Shown here one piece after another: positions 32,879-42,402 of a stretch of DNA of 48,814 bases. Each line of letters opens with the position of its first letter. Positions within the stretch are counted from its first letter, which is position 1. Source of the DNA: Botryobacter ruber (GTDB taxonomy: Bacteria; Bacteroidota; Bacteroidia; Cytophagales; Hymenobacteraceae); NCBI RefSeq assembly GCF_003347595.2, contig NZ_QCZK02000003.1, positions 1-48,814 of the forward strand, in the 5' to 3' direction. Under the pieces are notes generated by a model, which was given only the letters and a program-made list of their open reading frames with translations, had not been told where the DNA came from and did no database searches. A program made the position numbers and the translations under genes.

Positions 32879-34594
32879 CTAGTCTTTGATTAAAAAAGAA
32901 CTGACATCATAATGCGGTTTCAGCCCTGAAATTTTTGTATTGGTAAATCTCCGGTGAACTGCAATTCGTCCTTTCTGGTAGTAGAGCGAAACTATAGCTG
33001 CTTCCTCGTGCAGTTGCTCCTGAAGCCTCTTTAGTAACTTCGCTTTTTCTGTGTTGTTGCCCGCTGTATTGATAGCATCAAGTAAAGCATCGCTTTCTGC
33101 GTTACCGAATCCGGTGTAGTTGCTGCCGCCACTATGCGCAAAAGAGGTATGAAATAAGGGTTTGAAGTTAAATACAAACGGGTTCCCCGAAAGCGAACGG
33201 AAAAACATGTCATACTCCTGGGATTTTAGCTTCTGGTTCAGCAGGCTGTTTTCCATTGCCTGGACCGTAACGGGAATACCGATTTTAGAAGCATTTTGCT
33301 GGAAAATCAAGGCTGAATTTTCATACACCGTATTGCCTGCCCTGAAAATAACATCAAGAGTCAGCTGCTCTCTTCTTCCATTGATGTTTTTAAACCAGCC
33401 TTCTTTTTCCCTTGCCCATCCGGCTGTAGTCAGAAGTTTTACTGCTTTACCCGGATTGTAGCTGTAGAGCGGCAGTTCCTGATGATAGAACTCCTGCACC
33501 GTAGGTGGGACCGGGCCGACTGTACGGGTAGCGTAACTATTTAAAGTAACTTTGATCAGGTTGTCTGGGTCGAGGAGGTAGGCGATGGCCTGGCGGGTAT
33601 GTTTATCTTGTAACTTTGGCAGGCGCGTATTCAGGCCCACAAACGTGTAGTCATAAATGGTGGGAGTGTACAGGGCGTAGTCCTGTTTAAAAGACTCATT
33701 TTGTTTTAGCTGGTCAAATTCTGCTGCCGCTATACTTTCCAATACATCCAGTTGCCTGTTTTTCAGGGCCAGTAAAGCGGTGGTATTATCAGGAATGACC
33801 TGGAAACTGATGCGTTCCGGATTGGCTGTAAGATATGACGAGGCAGCGCCGGTTGCTTTTCCCCACCAGTTTTCTTTTCGTTTTAAGGTAATATACTGTC
33901 CGGTTGCCCAATGTTCAAGTTCATAGCCTCCGCTACCCTTTAAAAGGTCTTTGTTGCGTGCGAAATCTGCGTTATTAAACCGGGCTGCAAATTGCTGGAG
34001 CTGTTTGTTTTCCGCAAGTTTCTCCTGGTTACCGGACAGTTCTGCCAACGAGAAAGATGTAAGTAACTCCTCCGGATCAAGCAGGTAAGCAGGCAGTATA
34101 AAGAAATCGCCTGTCAGTAATTCCATTTCCGGGGTGTAGCCTTCGCATACGAGTGTAAAGGTTTTAGAGCCGGAAAGTACAATGTCCTTTATAAAAGCTA
34201 CCTGAGGCTTTAGGTGTTCGTTGTTTACAAGAGGAGCCTTCAGTACTTTCAGGGTAAAAGCAACATCAGCAGCTGTTACAGGGCTGCCATTCGTCCATTC
34301 TGCCTCATCGCGTAGTTGGTAGGTAAAAAGGGTTACGGAGTCTTGCCGTTCTACAGCGGGAAGACGGGCGGCAAGGGCAGGTTTAAGCTTTTCGTCAGCC
34401 AGGTCTACGGTAAGCAGGCTCTGAAACAATAAATTGATTATCTGCAGACCACCTGCATTCTGATAATTAACCGGATTTAAGGTTTCAGGGTCACCAACCA
34501 GACGAACCCGTACTTCGCCTGGCTGGCGACGTGGCTGACTACAGAAGAATAGAAAAAAGAAAAAAAAACAAACCAGCGTTGAAAATTTTCTCAT
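32879..34594 (-). CDS. ABC transporter substrate-binding lipoprotein (family 5)
   Basis: A 571-residue extracytoplasmic protein of SBP family 5. From the chosen ATG (34594) it begins MRKFSTLVCFFFFFLFFCSQ, a lipoprotein-like signal with an unusually long Phe run and a cysteine at 18. Family strings include VRLVGDPETLNPVNYQNAGG, DEAEWTNGSPVTAADVAFTL and TRQAIAYLLDPDNLIKVTLN. An upstream ATG at 34627 would add 11 residues and spoil the signal sequence. It delivers peptides or a similar ligand to the DppB/DppC-like permeases encoded just after it (10-base gap). Confidence 0.88.
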   Translation of the reverse strand: MRKFSTLVCFFFFFLFFCSQPRRQPGEVRVRLVGDPETLNPVNYQNAGGLQIINLLFQSLLTVDLADEKLKPALAARLPAVERQDSVTLFTYQLRDEAEWTNGSPVTAADVAFTLKVLKAPLVNNEHLKPQVAFIKDIVLSGSKTFTLVCEGYTPEMELLTGDFFILPAYLLDPEELLTSFSLAELSGNQEKLAENKQLQQFAARFNNADFARNKDLLKGSGGYELEHWATGQYITLKRKENWWGKATGAASSYLTANPERISFQVIPDNTTALLALKNRQLDVLESIAAAEFDQLKQNESFKQDYALYTPTIYDYTFVGLNTRLPKLQDKHTRQAIAYLLDPDNLIKVTLNSYATRTVGPVPPTVQEFYHQELPLYSYNPGKAVKLLTTAGWAREKEGWFKNINGRREQLTLDVIFRAGNTVYENSALIFQQNASKIGIPVTVQAMENSLLNQKLKSQEYDMFFRSLSGNPFVFNFKPLFHTSFAHSGGSNYTGFGNAESDALLDAINTAGNNTEKAKLLKRLQEQLHEEAAIVSLYYQKGRIAVHRRFTNTKISGLKPHYDVSSFLIKD

Positions 34595-34673
34595 CAGGAC
34601 AATTAAGCGCTTATTACTTAAAGGCAAGATAGAGAAAAAAAGCTTTTTATCGCCAGATAACTACTTTGGTTTG

Positions 34674-34877
34674 TTAGTTACCTGGTTCAGATATAACACC
34701 GTTTTCTCCCCAGGTTCCTGTTCCACCTTGCATGTGGAGAATAGGATCATTCGAGGTCTTTCCTTTGGTTTTTTCTACTTGTGCAGCTGTGCTTTCTTGC
34801 TGCTGTTGAGACGCTTGATTAGCATTACCTACAGGCAGGCCAAATAAAAGAAGTAAATAAAGGATTATTGCTTCCAT
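34674..34877 (-). CDS. Small secreted hypothetical peptide
   Basis: A 67-codon frame with a hydrophobic N-terminus (MEAIILYLLLLFGLPVGNAN), then a Gln/Ser-rich stretch (QASQQQQESTAAQ) and a Gly-rich end (MQGGTGTWGENGVISEPGN). It looks like a cleaved or anchored small peptide. It lies upstream of the transporter lipoprotein on the same strand, with 79 bases between. No family recognised; function unknown. Confidence 0.5.
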   Translation of the reverse strand: MEAIILYLLLLFGLPVGNANQASQQQQESTAAQVEKTKGKTSNDPILHMQGGTGTWGENGVISEPGN

Positions 34878-35189
34878 CTTTCGTGATAATAAAAAATTAT
34901 GGTTTAGTTTCTGTTTTTCTTTTAGTGTTTCTTTTATTTATTGTTCGGAAGGAAAATGGACTAAGGAATTCCAAAAAGAACTCTTTATTTATCCTTCAAA
35001 AAAATAAAGCATATCCCAGTACGCTGTTTGTAGCAGCTGATAAGCAAAATAAAAAAGCTTTTTTATTTTTTGAAAGTTTGCTCTTTTTTTATTCAAAAAA
35101 AAGTAAAATTTTACTTAAAAAGTAACTTTTGCTATAAAGTTAAAAAACTGTAATTTGCTTATTTAAATGCCGAATAGCTAAAATAACCT
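34878..35189. other. Very AT-rich intergenic stretch
   Basis: Runs of A and T without a supported gene or structure. A plus-strand frame (34868-35125) is rich in Lys, Phe and Leu and looks like a product of composition. It probably carries divergent promoters for the small peptide gene and the gene at 35190. Confidence 0.5.
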
Positions 35190-36674
35190 GTGGAAGAGTT
35201 AAGAAAATTATTGGAAATAGTAACATTTTGTGAGCAAAATGATTTCACAGATTTTGAATTTAAGGAATCAGGAAAAGAAAGTACTTTAATTACAAATATC
35301 GTAGCCGGTAAATATCAAACAGATGCTGATGCAGCTCAGGATCTGTATGATGCTGATCAGAATGATGTTAGGTACAAGATGCTGAAACATCGGTTAAAGA
35401 AAAAGTTATTCAAAATGCTTTTTTTCTTTGATTTTACAAAAACTAAACTGAAGGGATATTTTCGTGACGAACAGGAGTGTAAGCATTTCATGCATCATGC
35501 TGAAGTGTTAATAAGGCAAGGGGAGTACCAGATTTCAAAACGATTGTTAAACAAAGCCCTCCTGATCTCGAAAAGGCTGGAATTTACGAACCTGGTGGTT
35601 TCAATTTTAAGGTCCAGGATGGTTATTGAAGTAGAGACAGGAACATTCAAAGATTATCTTAAAACAAAGGAAGAGCTCGATGACTGGAATTTAAAATTGT
35701 TGAATGAAACAGAAGCTCAGAACTTATTTTATACCGTTAAATTAAATTTAAACAAATCTGTAAATGCCCGAAAACAGTTTCTGCCCTTAATACCTGACAT
35801 GCTTTTACGCCTGGAGGAGTTGTGGAATACAACACACACGTATGTGGCTTTCGAGATGTATTATAAAGTTAATTTATGGTTTTATGAACTTACAGGCGAT
35901 TTTAAACAAATAATAACCATAACAGATAAAACAGAATCCTGGCTACAGCAGGGTTTGATCAATAAGTTTAGGTTCGATTTAAGATATCATAAATTTATAA
36001 TCGTATACGCACATCTTCGCGCTAAGCTTCTGGAGGATGGATTGAAATATGCAGGTTTATACAAACAGGATTTTGATCCAAATTTCCCTAACTGGTTCTC
36101 TTATATGGAGAATTACTTTCTTTTGGCCATTCATGCGAATCAGTATGAACAGGCACAGCAACTAATTTCAGAAGTATTTAACAACACGGCCTTACAAAAG
36201 ATTATGAAGGCAGCGCGCGAACGCTGGGCTTTATACAGGGCTTATCTGAACTTTGTTCATCCGACAAACTTTTTGGGCGAAGCATTCAAATTTAATGAGT
36301 TTGCAGCGAAAGTTCCGGATTATAGCAAAGACAAGCAGGGTTTCAATGTTGCCATTCTTGTGCTTCAATTCATGTACTATTTGCAGAAAGGGGATGCGGA
36401 GGCATTGCTTTACCGAATAGAAAGCATCAAAAAATATGTGCTCGTACATTTAAAAGACTCATTTAGCAGTAGAAGCAGACTTTTTCTAAAACTATTGATT
36501 TTAACCGTTGTAGAAAATTTCGATGCAGAAACCTGCAGGCTCAAAGGACACAAATACTATGAAAAACTAATCACTACTCCTCCTCCTGGTGACGCATATG
36601 CTGAAATTGAAATTATCCCTTATGAACATTTGTGGAAACTGGTACTGGACATACTGGAGAAGGATGAGGTATAA
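35190..36674 (+). CDS. Unknown helical-repeat protein, paralogue A
   Basis: A 494-residue soluble, mostly helical protein from a GTG start (35190). I do not recognise a named family; the regular pairs of helices suggest a TPR-like or other alpha-solenoid fold. Shared with the next gene are RYKMLKHRLKKKL (about 61-73), NKFRFDLRYHKFI (about 258-270), NWFSYMENYFLLAIH (about 302-316), ARERWALYRAYLNF and the C-terminal PPPGDAYAEIEIIPYEHLWK. The pair is AT-richer than neighbouring host genes. No signal peptide. Function unknown. Confidence 0.75.
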   Translation: MEELRKLLEIVTFCEQNDFTDFEFKESGKESTLITNIVAGKYQTDADAAQDLYDADQNDVRYKMLKHRLKKKLFKMLFFFDFTKTKLKGYFRDEQECKHFMHHAEVLIRQGEYQISKRLLNKALLISKRLEFTNLVVSILRSRMVIEVETGTFKDYLKTKEELDDWNLKLLNETEAQNLFYTVKLNLNKSVNARKQFLPLIPDMLLRLEELWNTTHTYVAFEMYYKVNLWFYELTGDFKQIITITDKTESWLQQGLINKFRFDLRYHKFIIVYAHLRAKLLEDGLKYAGLYKQDFDPNFPNWFSYMENYFLLAIHANQYEQAQQLISEVFNNTALQKIMKAARERWALYRAYLNFVHPTNFLGEAFKFNEFAAKVPDYSKDKQGFNVAILVLQFMYYLQKGDAEALLYRIESIKKYVLVHLKDSFSSRSRLFLKLLILTVVENFDAETCRLKGHKYYEKLITTPPPGDAYAEIEIIPYEHLWKLVLDILEKDEV

Positions 36675-36723
36675 TTACCGATATTTCAGGAATGCGGGGG
36701 TATAATAAAAATTGATTCTTAGA

Positions 36724-38229
36724 ATGAACGAGTTAGAGAGATTGGTTCTGACAGTAGAGAAGCGCGCTAAAAAGTCTTTAAATAATTTTATTGATTTCTC
36801 ACAAGATAGTCTAGAAGCAAAACTGTATCAGTTAGTTAAAGACAAGCTCGTGGAAAATGATGCTGCTGCCCTGGAAGCTTTATACGGCTCCGCTGCTGAT
36901 CCGAAACGATATAAAATGCTAAAGTCACGGCTGAAGAAGAAGCTTTACGCAATTGTTGATACCATTGTGTTGAAAGATACTTTACTGAAGCCTTATTTAT
37001 TTGAAGAACAACAGTGCCAAAACCTGATTAACAGAGCCTATATTTTATACCAGGTTGAAGAAACAGTTTTGGCTCTGAAAGTAATCTCACAAGCTATTTC
37101 TATTGCAGAGGAATATAAAATGGCTGCATTACTGTTGCGTTGTTACGAATTAAAGTATGCGATGCTGTACGAACGCAATCAGAACGATGCCTTTTTTGCT
37201 TGTGAGCATGAACTGGAAAAATACAGACATATAAGAAACCTGGAACTGGATTCCCTGATCATTTACCGCAAAGCAAGATTTGGTTTAAAACAGGCTGTCG
37301 CTGGTCGTAATGAAGCATTAAATCAACTGCCAACTGCCATCAAGCTGCTTGAAAAGAAATGGAAGGAATCGAATTCACCACTGATCTATGAATACCTGCA
37401 TATACTCAGAATGCAGTACTATGAATTTATCGGGAATTATAAACAGCTTATACAAAGTGCAGATAGTACCGAAAAATTCATTGCAGAGGGAGTAATACCA
37501 AAGAACAGGTTTGATTTAAGGTATAATAAATTCATAAAAGTTTTTGCTTTCTTACAGTTACGGGAATACACTGTAGGGTTGGCATATGCACAGGATATTG
37601 AAAGTGAATTTTTGTTCGGCTCTAAAAACTGGTCGGCCTTTATGGAAAATTACTTTCTGCTGGCCCTTCAGAGTAAAGACTATCAGTTAGCTGCCGGCCT
37701 GTTACAAAAGTTTGCTGCTTCTGATGCTATTTATACAATTAATAATCCCGCGAAGGAGCGATGGGCCCTTTACATTACTTTTTATAATCTTATAACAGGT
37801 GAAAAATTTTGTCCTGAGAAAGCATTACGCAAAAAAACAGAAAGCTTATTAAAACTAACGATCAGAGACAAGGAGGGCTTTAACGTATCAATTGTCATCC
37901 TCGAAATTTTTGAATTACTAAAACAGCCGGACAAGTGGGAAGATACCAGCCACTACAGCGATCGGATACGTAAATACATACAAAAGTATCTTACTAAAAA
38001 GGAAGCAGAGCGTCCCCGGTTGTTTTTTAAGTTAGTGCTGCTCATGTTCCGCGAGAACCTGGATGCAAGTGCTTGCCGGAAAAAAAGCCGTTACCTGTTA
38101 CAAAAACTAAAGAATACCCCTCTTCCGGGAGATGCCTTTGCCGAAGTCGAAATAGTACCTTATGAGCAGCTTTGGGAACTGGCGCTAAGCCTGATGGTAA
38201 AGGCAGAACGAAATTCGCTGCAATCTTAG
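36724..38229 (+). CDS. Unknown helical-repeat protein, paralogue B
   Basis: A 501-residue protein from ATG 36724 (a TTG at 36712 would add four residues). It is clearly a tandem duplicate of the preceding gene: the motifs YKMLKSRLKKKLYAIVD, NRFDLRYNKFIKVFAFLQLR, NWSAFMENYFLLALQ, AKERWALY and LPGDAFAEVEIVPYEQLWEL are all in the same order and spacing. The gap between the two stop/start codons is 49 bases, so the pair may be one transcript. The paralogues have diverged strongly elsewhere, so the duplication is not recent. Confidence 0.75.
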   Translation: MNELERLVLTVEKRAKKSLNNFIDFSQDSLEAKLYQLVKDKLVENDAAALEALYGSAADPKRYKMLKSRLKKKLYAIVDTIVLKDTLLKPYLFEEQQCQNLINRAYILYQVEETVLALKVISQAISIAEEYKMAALLLRCYELKYAMLYERNQNDAFFACEHELEKYRHIRNLELDSLIIYRKARFGLKQAVAGRNEALNQLPTAIKLLEKKWKESNSPLIYEYLHILRMQYYEFIGNYKQLIQSADSTEKFIAEGVIPKNRFDLRYNKFIKVFAFLQLREYTVGLAYAQDIESEFLFGSKNWSAFMENYFLLALQSKDYQLAAGLLQKFAASDAIYTINNPAKERWALYITFYNLITGEKFCPEKALRKKTESLLKLTIRDKEGFNVSIVILEIFELLKQPDKWEDTSHYSDRIRKYIQKYLTKKEAERPRLFFKLVLLMFRENLDASACRKKSRYLLQKLKNTPLPGDAFAEVEIVPYEQLWELALSLMVKAERNSLQS

Positions 38230-38282
38230 GTAATCTTTGCACCTGCCATGCCCAGTCAGCAGGATTTTTACTAAATTTCCTC

Positions 38283-39611
38283 ATGCAAAAGAACAATCCA
38301 ACTGTAACAAGAGCCTGGTGCTTTTACGACTGGGCAAATTCGGTCTATTCCCTGGTCATCACGTCCACTATATTTCCTATCTATTATAGTGCTGTTGCTG
38401 AAAAACCGGATGGGACGAGCCTTGTGAATTTTCTTGGCTTTTCGCTGGAAAGTTCGGTGTTATATTCCTATGCCGTATCAGCGTCTTTCCTGATAATTGC
38501 TGCGCTAAGTCCGTTTCTGACGGCTATTGCTGACTACAGCGGCAGAAAAAAGTTGTTTATGCAGCTTTTCTGCTACCTGGGCTCGGTTTCCTGTATTGGC
38601 TTGTACTTTTTTACGCGGGAAACTTTTACCATGTCGGTTATGCTGTTTGTGCTGGCTTCGATTGGCTTTAGCGGCAGCATTGTATTCTATAATGCCTACC
38701 TGCCCGAGATTGCAACCGAAGATAAGTACGACCACCTGAGTGCGCGGGGCTTTGCCATGGGCTACATCGGCAGCGTGCTCCTGCTCATCTTTAACCTGGC
38801 CATGATCCAGAAGCCGGAGTGGTTTGCCATTGCGCCCGATAACAAAAGCCTGCCGCCGCGCATTGCTTTCCTGACGACGGGGCTCTGGTGGTTTGGATTT
38901 GCGCAGTACACCTTTTATCATTTACCAGGCAACATCTACAGGCGCAACCCGCAGGGCAGCTGGATATTGAACGGCTTTACGGAGCTGAAGAAAGTGCTGA
39001 ACCAGGTAAAGGAATTGCCGGTGCTCAAACGCTTCCTGGTTGCTTACTTCTTTTATAACATGGGCGTGCAGACGGTCATGTACGTTGCCACCATTTTTGG
39101 AATCGAGATACTCAACCTGCCCAGCGATGCGCTCATCATCACTATCCTGATCATACAGCTCGTGGCCATTGCTGGTGCTTATGCTTTTGCCGCTTTGTCG
39201 AAGCGTTTTGGCAATGTGCGGGCACTTATTCTGGCTGTATTTATCTGGGTGGGTATTTGTGTGGGGGCCTATTTTATTTCTGATAAACAGGAGTTTTATA
39301 TCCTGGCGGCTGTTGTTGGTTCTGTGATGGGAGGCATCCAATCCTTGTCCCGGTCAACTTACTCCAAGTTTATTCCGGCTACCACCGTAGACCACGCCTC
39401 TTACTTTAGCTTTTATGATGTAACAGAAAAAGTTTCTATCGTGTTAGGTACGCTGGCGTACGGTGCTATAGCGCAGTACACAGGCAACATGCGGAACAGT
39501 GTGCTGGCCTTAGGCTTGTTTTTCGTGGTGGGGCTTCTCTTCCTGTTTTTTGTGCGGGGAAAGCAGGTGAAGGGGCAGGGCGAGCATGAGCTAAGGAAGC
39601 AAAAGGTGTAA
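38283..39611 (+). CDS. UMF1-family MFS transporter
   Basis: A 442-residue twelve-helix transporter. The opening VTRAWCFYDWANSVYSLVIT (about 7-26) with the W-x-x-YDWANS core and ALSPFLTAIADYSGRKKLFM (about 76-95) are typical of the UMF1 (Atg22-like) class of the major facilitator superfamily. The substrate is unknown; fungal relatives export amino acids from vacuoles. I chose the ATG at 38283; the frame continues upstream to 38172 but overlaps the previous gene without conservation. Host-like composition. Confidence 0.85.
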   Translation: MQKNNPTVTRAWCFYDWANSVYSLVITSTIFPIYYSAVAEKPDGTSLVNFLGFSLESSVLYSYAVSASFLIIAALSPFLTAIADYSGRKKLFMQLFCYLGSVSCIGLYFFTRETFTMSVMLFVLASIGFSGSIVFYNAYLPEIATEDKYDHLSARGFAMGYIGSVLLLIFNLAMIQKPEWFAIAPDNKSLPPRIAFLTTGLWWFGFAQYTFYHLPGNIYRRNPQGSWILNGFTELKKVLNQVKELPVLKRFLVAYFFYNMGVQTVMYVATIFGIEILNLPSDALIITILIIQLVAIAGAYAFAALSKRFGNVRALILAVFIWVGICVGAYFISDKQEFYILAAVVGSVMGGIQSLSRSTYSKFIPATTVDHASYFSFYDVTEKVSIVLGTLAYGAIAQYTGNMRNSVLALGLFFVVGLLFLFFVRGKQVKGQGEHELRKQKV

Positions 39612-39680
39612 AAAGTTTGCTTTCAAGTCTGCTGAAACAGAATTTGTTTGCTTGATTTTTTTGAGCAGCAGGTAAAGGAA

Positions 39681-39748
39681 TGGTGGCAGTGGGTACAGCA
39701 TATATCAGCTGGTTTTTGCCTTGTTTTGTTCTGCACCCACTGCCACCA
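39681..39748. repeat. CTGC-rich dispersed repeat, inverted pair
   Basis: TGGTGGCAGTGGGTACAG (39681-39698) and CTGCACCCACTGCCACCA (39731-39748) pair with one mismatch. They belong to the same dispersed family and lie between the convergent MFS and AMP nucleosidase genes, where they could end both transcripts. Confidence 0.7.
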
Positions 39749-39786
39749 GAGCCTCTCCTCCTTAGCCAGTCACTAGCATCTGAAGT

Positions 39787-40560
39787 TTATTCAAACCGAA
39801 GGTGTTTTACCGATTCGCCGGAATTGATCAGCTCCAGCAGGGCATCAATGCCGATCAGCAGGTGCTTTTCCACGTAATTGGAAGTTACCAGTTTGTCGCT
39901 TTCGGAGGTCTTGACACCCTCGGGTATCATGGGATTGTCTGAAACGAGCAGCAGCGCTCCGTGCGGAATTTCATTTACAAAACCTACGGTAAAAATAGTG
40001 GCCGTCTCCATATCGACACCCATCGCCCGGATCTGGCGCAGGTATTCTTTAAAATCCTCGTCGTGCTCCCACACCCTTCGGTTGGTGGTGTAAACGGTGC
40101 CCGTCCAGTAGTCCATTTCGTGCTTTTTGATCATAGACGAAACTGCACGCTGCAACCGGAATGAGGGAAGCGCCGGTATTTCGGCAGGCAGGTAATCGTC
40201 GGAGGTACCTTCGCCCCGGATTGCGGCAATGGGCAGGATCAGGTCGCCTACCTGCGTTTTCTTTTTCAGGCCGCCGCATTTGCCCAGAAATAGCGCCGCT
40301 TTGGGTTTTATGGCCGACAGCAGGTCCATCACCGTAGCAGCCATGGCACTTCCCATACCAAAGTTAATGATGGTGATGTTGTTGGCTGTTGCCGTTTGCA
40401 TAGGTTTATCAATACCCCGCAACTCCACCCCAAACTTATCGGCAAACATCCTGACATAGTTGATGAAGTTGGTCAGCAAAATGTATTCGCCAAACTCGTT
40501 CAGCGGCACACCTGTGTAGCGGGGGAGCCAGTCGTTCACAATTTCTTCTTTCGTTTTCAT
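39787..40560 (-). CDS. amn: AMP nucleosidase
   Basis: A 257-residue phosphorylase-fold enzyme that splits AMP to adenine and ribose 5-phosphate. Recognisable strings are ITIINFGMGSAMAATVMDLL (about 64-83), LGKCGGLKKKTQVGDLILPI (about 92-111), GVDMETATIFTVGF (about 186-199) and LLVSDNPMIPEGVKTSES. The short form without the N-terminal regulatory domain of the E. coli enzyme (484 residues) is usual in Bacteroidota. It is monocistronic and convergent with the MFS gene. Confidence 0.88.
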   Translation of the reverse strand: MKTKEEIVNDWLPRYTGVPLNEFGEYILLTNFINYVRMFADKFGVELRGIDKPMQTATANNITIINFGMGSAMAATVMDLLSAIKPKAALFLGKCGGLKKKTQVGDLILPIAAIRGEGTSDDYLPAEIPALPSFRLQRAVSSMIKKHEMDYWTGTVYTTNRRVWEHDEDFKEYLRQIRAMGVDMETATIFTVGFVNEIPHGALLLVSDNPMIPEGVKTSESDKLVTSNYVEKHLLIGIDALLELINSGESVKHLRFE

Positions 40561-40629
40561 GGCAGTTTTGTCTAATCAGTTACTACGTGAAAAGTAGGGG
40601 AGCTGCTATAAATCCTGTAATTTTGAAAT

Positions 40630-41082
40630 ATGTATACGTTAAATCTGCCTCCGTTTGCTTATAAACTGAAACAAAGCGGTCCTGATTCCCTGATTTTTGA
40701 TGAGCTGCGCCGCAAATATGTGGTACTAACGCCGGAAGAATGGGTGAGGCAGCATTTTATTCATTACTTACGGAACAGCCTGCATTACCCGAAAGGCCTC
40801 ATCAGCGTGGAAAGAGGCGCAACTTACAACAGGCTCCAGAAACGCACTGATATCTGCATTTACGATAACTCAGGCACCCCGCACCTGCTCGTGGAGTGCA
40901 AAGCGGCGCATGTACCCATCACGCAGGAAGTCGTAAAACAGGTTTCTACCTACAACCAGACGCTCCGGGCCAAATACGTCGTCATCACAAACGGGCAGGA
41001 GCATTATTGCTGGGAAGTTAATTTCGAAACCCGTCGGTTTGTGCCGCTGCAGGAGATTCCAGCTTACGATCAGGTGCTTTGA
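40630..41082 (+). CDS. Stand-alone HsdR_N_2-type nuclease-fold domain protein
   Basis: A 150-residue protein equivalent to the N-terminal nuclease domain of type I restriction R subunits (HSDR_N_2). The PD-(D/E)xK core is readable: D74 in RTDICIYD and E89-x-K91 in LLVECKAAH, with QVSTYNQTLRAKYVVITNGQ after it. No helicase, methylase or specificity gene is nearby, so it is not part of a restriction operon here. Many Bacteroidota keep one such gene with housekeeping neighbours, and its role is unknown. Confidence 0.85.
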   Translation: MYTLNLPPFAYKLKQSGPDSLIFDELRRKYVVLTPEEWVRQHFIHYLRNSLHYPKGLISVERGATYNRLQKRTDICIYDNSGTPHLLVECKAAHVPITQEVVKQVSTYNQTLRAKYVVITNGQEHYCWEVNFETRRFVPLQEIPAYDQVL

Positions 41083-41102
41083 TATTATTTCCTTTTGAAA
41101 GT

Positions 41103-41209
41103 GGAGCTGCAGAGGCAATGGTGGCAGCAGCTGAAAACAAGTTAGCCCCTGGCAGGCATAAAAACGGACGAAAAACGCTTCTGCAGCAGCCACCACACCC
41201 GCTGCTCCC
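41103..41209. repeat. CTGC-rich dispersed repeat, inverted pair
   Basis: A minus-sense copy (about 41103-41132, with GCAATGGTGGCAGCAGCTG) and a plus-sense copy (41181-41209, with GCCACCACACCCGCTGCTCC) flank a 48-base loop between the nuclease-domain gene and the ald terminator. Confidence 0.65.
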
Positions 41210-41231
41210 GGGCTGGATAAACATTTAAAGA

Positions 41232-41267
41232 AAAACAGCCTGCTGATAAATCTCAACAGGCTGTTTT
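41232..41267. terminator. Terminator of alanine dehydrogenase gene
   Basis: AAAACAGCCTG (41232-41242) and CAGGCTGTTTT (41257-41267) form a perfect 11-bp stem with A/T tracts on both sides. On the minus strand it ends in TTTTTCTTT, 23 bases after the ald stop. Confidence 0.85.
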
Positions 41268-41289
41268 ACAGGATGATGCTATCAAAATG

Positions 41290-42402
41290 CTAAAGAACTT
41301 TTTCGATGTCTGCATGCTCCAGGTTAAAAGCTTCGGCCACACCTTTGAATACTACCTGCCCGTGTACTACGTTAAGCCCGGCTTTTAGCTCGCTGTTTTC
41401 GGCACAGGCGCGTTTCCAGCCTTTGTTGGCCAACTCAATGGCGTAAGGTAAAGTGGCATTGGTCAGCGCGAGGGTAGAGGTATAAGGCACTGCTCCCGGC
41501 ATGTTTGCCACACAATAATGTACCACATCGTCAATCACATAGGTTGGGTTCTGGTGCGTGGTCGGTTTGCAGGTTTCGATACAACCACCCTGGTCTACTG
41601 CTACGTCTACCACCACGGTTCCGGGGCGCATCAGTTTCAGCATGTCGCGGGTAACCAGGTGGGGCGCTTTTGCTCCCGGTATCAGCACGGCTCCGATAAT
41701 CAGGTCGTGGGTGGGCAGCAGCTCCCGGATGTTATATTCATTGGACATGAAGGTGTTTACGTTGGCTGGCATGATGTCGTCGAGGTAGCGCAGGCGTTGC
41801 AGGTTCGTGTCCATTATCGTGACATCGGCTCCCATGCCTGCTGCAATTTTTGCGGCATTGGTACCTACCACACCGCCACCCAGTATCAGTACTTTAGCGG
41901 GGCGCACGCCTGGTACGCCTCCAAGTAAAATGCCACGTCCCAGCAACGGTTTTTCAAGGTATTTAGCTCCTTCCTGTATCGCCATTCTGCCGGCAACTTC
42001 CGACATGGGCACCAGCAGCGGCAGGCTTCTGTCGGCTTTGGTTACGGTTTCGTAGGCCAGGCAAACTGCTTTGCTGGCGATCATGGCATGGGTAAGCGGC
42101 TCATGCGAAGCAAAATGGAAATACGTAAACAGCAGCTGGCCTTCTTTTATCAGGTTATATTCCACCTCCACAGGCTCCTTCACCTTAATTATCATTTCGG
42201 CAGTGGCGTAAACCTCTTCCAGGGTAGGAAGAATATGGGCGCCTGCCTTTACATAAGCTTCGTCTGTAAAGCCGCTTCCTTCCCCTGCCTCCGACTGCAC
42301 ATACACTGTATGGCCATTTCGGACCAGCTCGATCACCCCGGCAGGAGTAGCACCTACCCGGTTTTCGTTGTTTTTAACTTCTTTTGGAATACCAATAATC
42401 AT
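41290..42402 (-). CDS. ald: Alanine dehydrogenase
   Basis: A 370-residue NAD-dependent enzyme converting L-alanine to pyruvate and ammonia. From the chosen ATG (42402) the catalytic residues fall at their usual numbers: R15 (NNENRVG), K75 (IIKVKEP) and H96 (TYFHFASHE). The NAD fold is [21 protein letters not shown], broken into [10 protein letters not shown] and [11 protein letters not shown] in the middle. An upstream ATG at 42504 would add 34 unconserved residues. Monocistronic, with its own terminator. Confidence 0.94.
   Translation of the reverse strand: MIIGIPKEVKNNENRVGATPAGVIELVRNGHTVYVQSEAGEGSGFTDEAYVKAGAHILPTLEEVYATAEMIIKVKEPVEVEYNLIKEGQLLFTYFHFASHEPLTHAMIASKAVCLAYETVTKADRSLPLLVPMSEVAGRMAIQEGAKYLEKPLLGRGILLGGVPGVRPAKVLILGGGVVGTNAAKIAAGMGADVTIMDTNLQRLRYLDDIMPANVNTFMSNEYNIRELLPTHDLIIGAVLIPGAKAPHLVTRDMLKLMRPGTVVVDVAVDQGGCIETCKPTTHQNPTYVIDDVVHYCVANMPGAVPYTSTLALTNATLPYAIELANKGWKRACAENSELKAGLNVVHGQVVFKGVAEAFNLEHADIEKVL

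Noticed and set aside
34868..35125. 85-codon plus-strand frame in the AT-rich gap
   Set aside because: Composition is Lys/Phe/Leu-driven, it overlaps the start of the small peptide gene on the other strand, and nothing in it resembles a protein domain.
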